DNA from: Leptospira adleri
Lineage (GTDB): Bacteria; Spirochaetota; Leptospiria; Leptospirales; Leptospiraceae
DNA length: 24,592 nucleotides
Direction of reading: 5' to 3'
Assembly (NCBI RefSeq): GCF_002811985.1
Contig: NZ_NPDU01000065.1
Coordinates: 1 to 24,592 of the forward strand
Part shown: in pieces, positions 19,922-24,592 of the stretch
Layout of the letters: each line of letters begins with the position of its first letter
Position numbering within the stretch: position 1 is the stretch's first letter
Translations under genes and position numbers: made by a program
The notes under the pieces: generated by a model
Databases searched by the model: none
Told to the model about the DNA's origin: nothing
The model's input: only the letters and a program-made list of their open reading frames with translations

Positions 19922-21943
19922 TTATTTTGGATTTTTGTTCGCGGAATTTTCAGTCGCGCCGCTTTGTATCTTTTTATGAAGCCTCGATAGATCCTCTTTT
20001 TTCTTAAAAAGTTTGAGGCTTTTTTCCCAGTAGGCGATCGCGTTTCTGAACTCGTTCTTTTCTTTGTAAACGTCCCCGATATGTTCCAAGATAACCGGAT
20101 CCTCTTCTCCTTTGTCTTTTAGAATCTGATACGCGAGTTGAAGATGCAAAAGCGCCTCGTCGTGATTTCCCATCTTGAAAAAAATCCAACCGAGACTGTC
20201 TTGATAGGCTTCGTTGTCCGGCGCGAGTTCCACCGCTTTCTGAACGAGAGCCAGAGATTCTTCCAATCGAATTCCTTTTTCGGAAAGATAATATCCGAGA
20301 TAGTTGTAAGCCATCGGGTTGGTAGGATCGATCTCCATGGATTTTTTCAGATCGTTTTCCATCGCTTCCTGATTGCCCAACTTTTCGTGAACGGAAGCGC
20401 GGTAAAAATAATAGATCCCGTTTCCAGGTTCTTTTTCGATCGCGGAATTGAATTCTTCCAGCGATTCTTTGAACTTATCTTTTGAGGCGAGTACGATTCC
20501 CAAAAGATATCTCGCATAGGACATCTCCGGCTCCGATTTCAAAACGTCCCGGATCAGAATTTCGGCTTCTTCTTTTTTATTCGGAGGATCCGAACGAAGC
20601 AGATAAGCGAGGTGCAACTGAAACTTGAGTTTATCTGAAGTTTTTTCGGCTTTCTCAACCGCCTTACGGGATTCTAAAATTGCACGATAGACAAAACCCG
20701 ATTGTTCGTGACAGGAAGCCAAAAAATCGTAAATTTCCGCGTCGTTCCATTCGGAAGTTTTGTTCGGAATCAGACTCGCTCTCTGAGCGGTCCTTTCCGC
20801 GAGCTCGAACTGCTGCATTCCGAAAACGATCTCCGAAACCTCGCGGAGTTCCTTCAAATACTGAGACGGATTTTTTTCTCTTTCATAAATGTCCAGCATC
20901 GCGAGACGAACCGCGAGTCTTCCTGGAAATTTTTCCTTCACAGGCAGAAGAATCTTCTTCGCCTCGATGTACTTGCCGAGTAGAACCAAATACAATCCTT
21001 CGAGAACGCTTTCTTTCGGAATTTTGGACTGTTGACTGAGAACATTAAAATATTCGAATGCATAGGAACGGCTTTCGATAAAATACATTTCCGCAAGAAG
21101 GTGTTCCACCGAGGAAAGATTTTTCTTTACTTTGAGAATCCGATTGAGTTCTTTTCGTGCGGAGGCGAACTTACCGAGCTGGTTCCAGATTCTCGCGAGG
21201 GTAAGTCTTGTGGAAATATCCGAAGGATTCTGCTGCAAATAAGAACTCAAAAAATACAGAGCCTTTTTCGTCTGTCCGTTCGCGAAATACATTTCACCCA
21301 GGGATTTATCCACGTAGGATCTGTATTTCGGATTTCCTTCCCGATTTCGGATGGAATCGCTGAGCGACGTCAGATAAAGGATCGCCCTTGGAAAATTTTT
21401 GAGCTCCTGATTCAAAGAACCCAAAAGATAAAGAAAATCGGAATCGTCCGCAAAACGACTCAGGTTTGACTCCAAATAATCGCTCGCTTTTTGATATTCT
21501 CCCATCCGAATGAGAACCCTCGATTTCAAAAGATATGCGTCTCGAAATTGAGGATCACTATGAATCGCAAAGTCGGCTTCCTTTTCCGCGGCCTCGAACT
21601 GACCTATGGCAAAGTGTCCGTTTGCTTTTGCGACTCGGGAAACGGGAGAAACCGGACGTTTTAGAACCTCGGAACAATGGATGTATCTTTCATAGAATCC
21701 GACAGATTCTTCATAGGCTTTTTTTGCTTTTTCCTGAGAGGGAACTTTTGTAGCTTCGGTTTGTTTTTCGAAAGCGAGGGATAAAAAGAATTCGGGCGCG
21801 ACCGTAGATTCGGAATATTTACATTCTTCTTCCGAAAAAAGGGAGATCGGAAAAACCGCGAAACAAAAAACCAAAACCCAAAAACGAAAAGAATGGAAAC
21901 CGTAAAGCCCCGAGAGGACGTTTTTTTTATTTGCTTGATTCAT
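19922..21943 (-). CDS. Exported TPR-repeat protein
   Basis: A 673-residue protein. The N-terminus has a positively charged region and hydrophobic segment (about 18-36, ending FPISLFSEE) that looks like a signal peptide with cleavage near residue 37. Most of the rest is tetratricopeptide repeats; the clearest lie at about 475-620 (YLLGIVLASKDKFKESLEEF, YRASVHEKLGNQEAMENDL, YLGYYLSEKGIRLEESLAL, LGWIFFKMGNHDEALLHL). It is probably a periplasmic or outer-membrane-associated scaffold. The last part is charged (SLKLFKKKEDLSRLHKKIQ). Downstream, 17 bp away, is the LolB-like lipoprotein gene. It is divergent from the membrane protein gene at 22078, with 134 bp between the starts. Function beyond protein-protein contacts is unknown. 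Confidence 0.9.
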   Translation of the reverse strand: MNQANKKNVLSGLYGFHSFRFWVLVFCFAVFPISLFSEEECKYSESTVAPEFFLSLAFEKQTEATKVPSQEKAKKAYEESVGFYERYIHCSEVLKRPVSPVSRVAKANGHFAIGQFEAAEKEADFAIHSDPQFRDAYLLKSRVLIRMGEYQKASDYLESNLSRFADDSDFLYLLGSLNQELKNFPRAILYLTSLSDSIRNREGNPKYRSYVDKSLGEMYFANGQTKKALYFLSSYLQQNPSDISTRLTLARIWNQLGKFASARKELNRILKVKKNLSSVEHLLAEMYFIESRSYAFEYFNVLSQQSKIPKESVLEGLYLVLLGKYIEAKKILLPVKEKFPGRLAVRLAMLDIYEREKNPSQYLKELREVSEIVFGMQQFELAERTAQRASLIPNKTSEWNDAEIYDFLASCHEQSGFVYRAILESRKAVEKAEKTSDKLKFQLHLAYLLRSDPPNKKEEAEILIRDVLKSEPEMSYARYLLGIVLASKDKFKESLEEFNSAIEKEPGNGIYYFYRASVHEKLGNQEAMENDLKKSMEIDPTNPMAYNYLGYYLSEKGIRLEESLALVQKAVELAPDNEAYQDSLGWIFFKMGNHDEALLHLQLAYQILKDKGEEDPVILEHIGDVYKEKNEFRNAIAYWEKSLKLFKKKEDLSRLHKKIQSGATENSANKNPK

Positions 21944-22077
21944 TCAGGTAACGGGACAGATTTGAGAAGAATGTTCCATACGTCAGGAACCATCCCGTCA
22001 ATAGGTCCGGAATTTCATTCTGCGCGCAATCCGTCTAGGAGTCGAATCAATTTTCCAAACGATCGGAGCGGCCTACT

Positions 22078-23370
22078 TTGCTAACATACATCCGAGAAAA
22101 TAAAAAATTCATTCTGATCCTTCTTTTGGTTTGGACCGTCGCGATCGCTTGGATTCTTCCCAATCGATATAAATTATTGAGTAAAGTCGCCTTGATGGTG
22201 CGGCCTCCCGGTTACGATCCTCAAACCGCCGAAGAATTTATTGAAAAAGGAGATTCCATTCTTCAAAGAGAAGTCGCCTATCAAGATCAAGGGGAAAGGA
22301 TTCCGGATCTCGATTTGATGAGGGAAGCCTGTCTTTATTATTATTCTCTGAGTGAAAGAGATACGGTTCTCTACAAACCGTCCTGGACCGATTCAATGCA
22401 TATCTGGAGATTCAAAGATTCCGGACTGAAAGAAGAATCCTCGGGAGAAAAAAAAATCTCATCCAGGACCAGATCCAGGGAACCGATCACCGGAGGACTC
22501 AATCCGGGAGAATACTGGAAAACCACTTCTCCCGTCGTATTAGAAGCGTTAGACTATTACAAACGGGCGCTGAATTTTTCTGGTCCCGATTTTACGGTTC
22601 CTAAAAAAATCGAAAGAACGGCGCTCGCGGTATGTCGTCCGGAGGAAGTTCTGCTCGCCTACGCAGACTACGTACGCAACACGGAAGAATCGGTTCGAGT
22701 CGTGATGGAAAACAGTAAACCCAAAAAACCGTTCTTCTCTTGCAATCAGGATTCCGGCCCGATCAACGTGCTTACCGAAAAACAAAATCAGATGCGGGTC
22801 TGGTCTCAGATCAAATCCAATTCTTTTTTGATCGACCCGGATAGAAATATCAAAGTCAACGCAAACGATTTTAAAAAGGCTCTCAATCTGCTCGCATTCG
22901 GAATTTATAAAACCGGGCTCAACTCGATTTCCCCTTTGGAAGCGGACGGAATTTTAGAAAAACTACTCTTCTTCGCGGATCCTGGAACGGTCGAATACGA
23001 CGAACTTCTTTTCAAAAGAGGAATGCTCAACTATCAACTCGGAAAAAGGGATCCTCTTTTTTGGAACAAGTCGATCTTCTATTTTCGGGAAGCGGCTCAG
23101 TCTAACCTTTTGGACAAGGGATCGGTTTTCGAATCGAGACTGATGACGGTAAGATCCGAAATCCGAAAGGGAGAATTGGACGCCGCCTTACAGGAGTTAC
23201 AGTCTCTTGAATCGGAGCTATATTCGATCGACAAGGCTTACCGAGTAACCGGAGCCGGAAGAAGCGATCTCGTGGAAGATAGAAAAAAACTCTTACGATA
23301 CGTCCTGCGAAAAAAAGGAAGATACGAGGAAGCGGACGAACTCTATGTCGAAGAAGATTCGTTATTTTGA
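22078..23370 (+). CDS. Membrane-anchored protein of unknown function
   Basis: A 430-residue protein starting at TTG 22078 with GGAG (22065-22068) nine bases upstream; no in-frame ATG lies between the upstream stop and the hydrophobic segment. Residues about 10-28 (FILILLLVWTVAIAWILP) form a single membrane anchor or uncleaved signal. The remainder is soluble and largely helical, with TPR-like spacing in places (TAEEFIEKGDSILQREVAY, LNYQLGKRDPLFWNKSIFY, ALQELQSLESELYSIDKAY), so it may be a divergent helical-repeat protein outside the cytoplasm. It overlaps the cysteine desulfurase gene by 26 bp, showing tight translational coupling. No family recognised. Confidence 0.85.
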   Translation: MLTYIRENKKFILILLLVWTVAIAWILPNRYKLLSKVALMVRPPGYDPQTAEEFIEKGDSILQREVAYQDQGERIPDLDLMREACLYYYSLSERDTVLYKPSWTDSMHIWRFKDSGLKEESSGEKKISSRTRSREPITGGLNPGEYWKTTSPVVLEALDYYKRALNFSGPDFTVPKKIERTALAVCRPEEVLLAYADYVRNTEESVRVVMENSKPKKPFFSCNQDSGPINVLTEKQNQMRVWSQIKSNSFLIDPDRNIKVNANDFKKALNLLAFGIYKTGLNSISPLEADGILEKLLFFADPGTVEYDELLFKRGMLNYQLGKRDPLFWNKSIFYFREAAQSNLLDKGSVFESRLMTVRSEIRKGELDAALQELQSLESELYSIDKAYRVTGAGRSDLVEDRKKLLRYVLRKKGRYEEADELYVEEDSLF

Positions 23371-24475
23371 TTACAACGCGACACATCCTCCCTTCGACGA
23401 TGTGCTCGCGGAAATTCAAAAAGATTACTTTTCCGAATTCTACAATCCTTCCGGAGCCACCCGATTCTCCTTGGCGCGGCAAGGAAAGATCGAGGAAGCT
23501 CGGAAAGTTTTAGAACAATACACCGGAAAACCCGCGAAAGAATTCGTGTTTTCCTCCACCGGGACCGAGGCCAATCATCTCCTAACGCAGTCGATTCGGG
23601 GAAAATTCTCCGGGTACGCGATCGTATCCGCTTTCGAACACGCGTCGATGTATTCCGCTTTGGAATACGCGGGTCTTGAGGCTCGCAGGATCCGATCTCT
23701 TCCGAACGGACAAATCGATATTTCTCATCTCAGAATTTTATTGGAAGAAAATCCGGCTCCGATCTTCGTATTGCACGTCGCCAACGAATCGGGAGTATTA
23801 CAACCTCTTGAGAAGATATCAGCGCTCGCGAAAGAATTCGAAGTTCCTTTGTTCTCCGATTTGATGCAATCCTTCGGAAAGATTGAAATCCCCTTCTCTT
23901 GTTTGGACGGATTTACGTTTTCAGGTCATAAGATCGGGGCCGGTATGGGCGCTTCGGCGACCTGGATTCGATCCGATTTGGTTTCGGAAAAAGAATTCGG
24001 AATCTTTCGGGGCGGGAATCAGGAAAACAATCACAGGGCCGGGACCGAAAATTCTCCGGCAATATTAGCTCTTTCGAATATTCTAAAAAGAAGAATCCCG
24101 GAAATCAAAAAGAAAAACGAAATCCTAAAAATTTATCAAAATAAAATCGAAACGACCTTGGAAGAATGCGGCTGCAAAATTATAGGAAAAGATTCCCCTC
24201 GTATCGCAAGCACTTCTTTTTGTCTTTTACCCACGGAGGACGTGGATTTTTTCATGATGGGAATGGAAGAATCCGGTTTTGTAGTATCGACCGGTTCTTC
24301 CTGTAAATCCAGATCGAGAGAACCGGCGGCCTCTCTTTTATCCATGGGTTTTTCCGAAGAGGAAGCTCTGCGCGCGATTCGAATTTCAACTGGTTGGTTT
24401 ACCACCCAAGAAGAAGTGGATGAACTTTGTAAAAAGATCGTCCAGATCCTAAAAGCCTTAGATACCGATTTGTAA
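23345..24475 (+). CDS. Cysteine desulfurase (NifS/IscS-like, class V aminotransferase)
   Basis: A 376-residue PLP enzyme of NifS/IscS length. Visible marks: YFDYNATHPP at the N-terminus, SSTGTEANHLL (70-80), His99 in SAFEHASM that stacks on PLP, Asp172 and Gln175 in SDLMQSF, Lys196 in FSGHKIGAGMGA that binds PLP, HRAGTEN (230-236), and the catalytic Cys320 in VSTGSSCKSRSREP on the mobile loop. It takes sulfur from cysteine as a protein persulfide for iron-sulfur clusters, tRNA thiolation or cofactors, leaving alanine. ATG 23345 lies inside the upstream gene and gives the canonical N-terminus. No iscU, sufE-like scaffold or regulator gene is nearby. Which sulfur pathway it feeds is unknown. 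Confidence 0.93.
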   Translation: MSKKIRYFDYNATHPPFDDVLAEIQKDYFSEFYNPSGATRFSLARQGKIEEARKVLEQYTGKPAKEFVFSSTGTEANHLLTQSIRGKFSGYAIVSAFEHASMYSALEYAGLEARRIRSLPNGQIDISHLRILLEENPAPIFVLHVANESGVLQPLEKISALAKEFEVPLFSDLMQSFGKIEIPFSCLDGFTFSGHKIGAGMGASATWIRSDLVSEKEFGIFRGGNQENNHRAGTENSPAILALSNILKRRIPEIKKKNEILKIYQNKIETTLEECGCKIIGKDSPRIASTSFCLLPTEDVDFFMMGMEESGFVVSTGSSCKSRSREPAASLLSMGFSEEEALRAIRISTGWFTTQEEVDELCKKIVQILKALDTDL

Positions 24476-24592
24476 GAATTGGAAATCGACGCTTTCGCTG
24501 TCGAATCACAGAAAGTGCTTTTTTATTTCCGGTCCATTCTCTTTCTTTGAGTTTCGATTTCATCGGAAACGTTTCAAACCCGATTCTGTTGA
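24476..24592. other. Downstream spacer, weak hairpin
   Basis: After the cysteine desulfurase stop an imperfect hairpin (about 24490-24518) is followed by TTTTTT (24519-24524). It could be a weak terminator. No gene start is visible before the window ends. Confidence 0.3.

Overview
The window reads as chromosomal DNA of a spirochaete, most likely the genus Leptospira. This is judged from gene content and style rather than a marker gene. There is an MBOAT acyltransferase next to a DUF1574-type protein (a family first described from Leptospira), many membrane-anchored TPR proteins, a SpoIIE-type phosphatase with extra domains, lipoproteins with spirochaete-like lipoboxes, and frequent TTG/GTG starts. 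A hand count of four coding lines gives about 46% G+C, higher than the low-G+C L. interrogans type, so a more G+C-rich Leptospira species is plausible. No rRNA, tRNA, CRISPR array, insertion sequence, phage gene or replication origin was seen.

Layout. 1-66: possible tail of a gene entering from the left, followed by a terminator-like hairpin. 239-733 (-): lipoprotein. 734-1470: AT-rich gene-poor gap with one unexplained open stretch and a 20-nt inverted repeat. 1471-2601 (-): membrane-anchored PHP-domain protein. 2837-5290 (+): compact operon of a dolichyl-phosphate-mannose-synthase-like glycosyltransferase with a GtrA domain, a DJ-1/PfpI protein and a class III-type sirtuin, the last two joined by an ATGA overlap. 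A perfect 14-bp palindrome lies just upstream. 5323-5931 (-): glutathione S-transferase. 6033-9108 (-): operon of a YacP-like NYN RNase, an MBOAT acyltransferase and a DUF1574/SGNH-like protein, probably for O-acylation of a surface glycan. 9172-12256 (+): voltage-sensor-like membrane protein, patatin-like lipase, Mpo1/DUF962 membrane protein and a TetR regulator. 12259-13911 (-): aerobic glycerol-3-phosphate dehydrogenase. 14058-17810 (+): membrane SpoIIE phosphatase with TPRs, then an alkylglycerone-phosphate-synthase-like flavoenzyme. 17811-18216: a strong inverted-repeat terminator, a possible small ORF, and a terminator serving the next gene. 18217-21943 (-): enoyl-CoA hydratase family protein, LolB/LolA-like lipoprotein and a large TPR protein. 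22078-24475 (+): membrane-anchored protein overlapping a cysteine desulfurase by 26 bp.

How it fits together. Envelope and lipid work dominates: patatin, Mpo1, GlpD, the AGPS-like enzyme and the crotonase all touch glycerolipid or fatty-acid metabolism. The glycosyltransferase, MBOAT and DUF1574 genes point to surface glycan synthesis and decoration. DJ-1 plus sirtuin suggests protein damage repair or reversal of lysine acylation. I did not find a clearly new defence or mobile system. The most testable novelties are the DJ-1/class III sirtuin coupling, the DUF1574-MBOAT-NYN operon, the pore-less voltage-sensor-like protein, the AGPS-like enzyme near glpD, a probably leaderless glpD, and the palindrome ahead of the glycosyltransferase operon.
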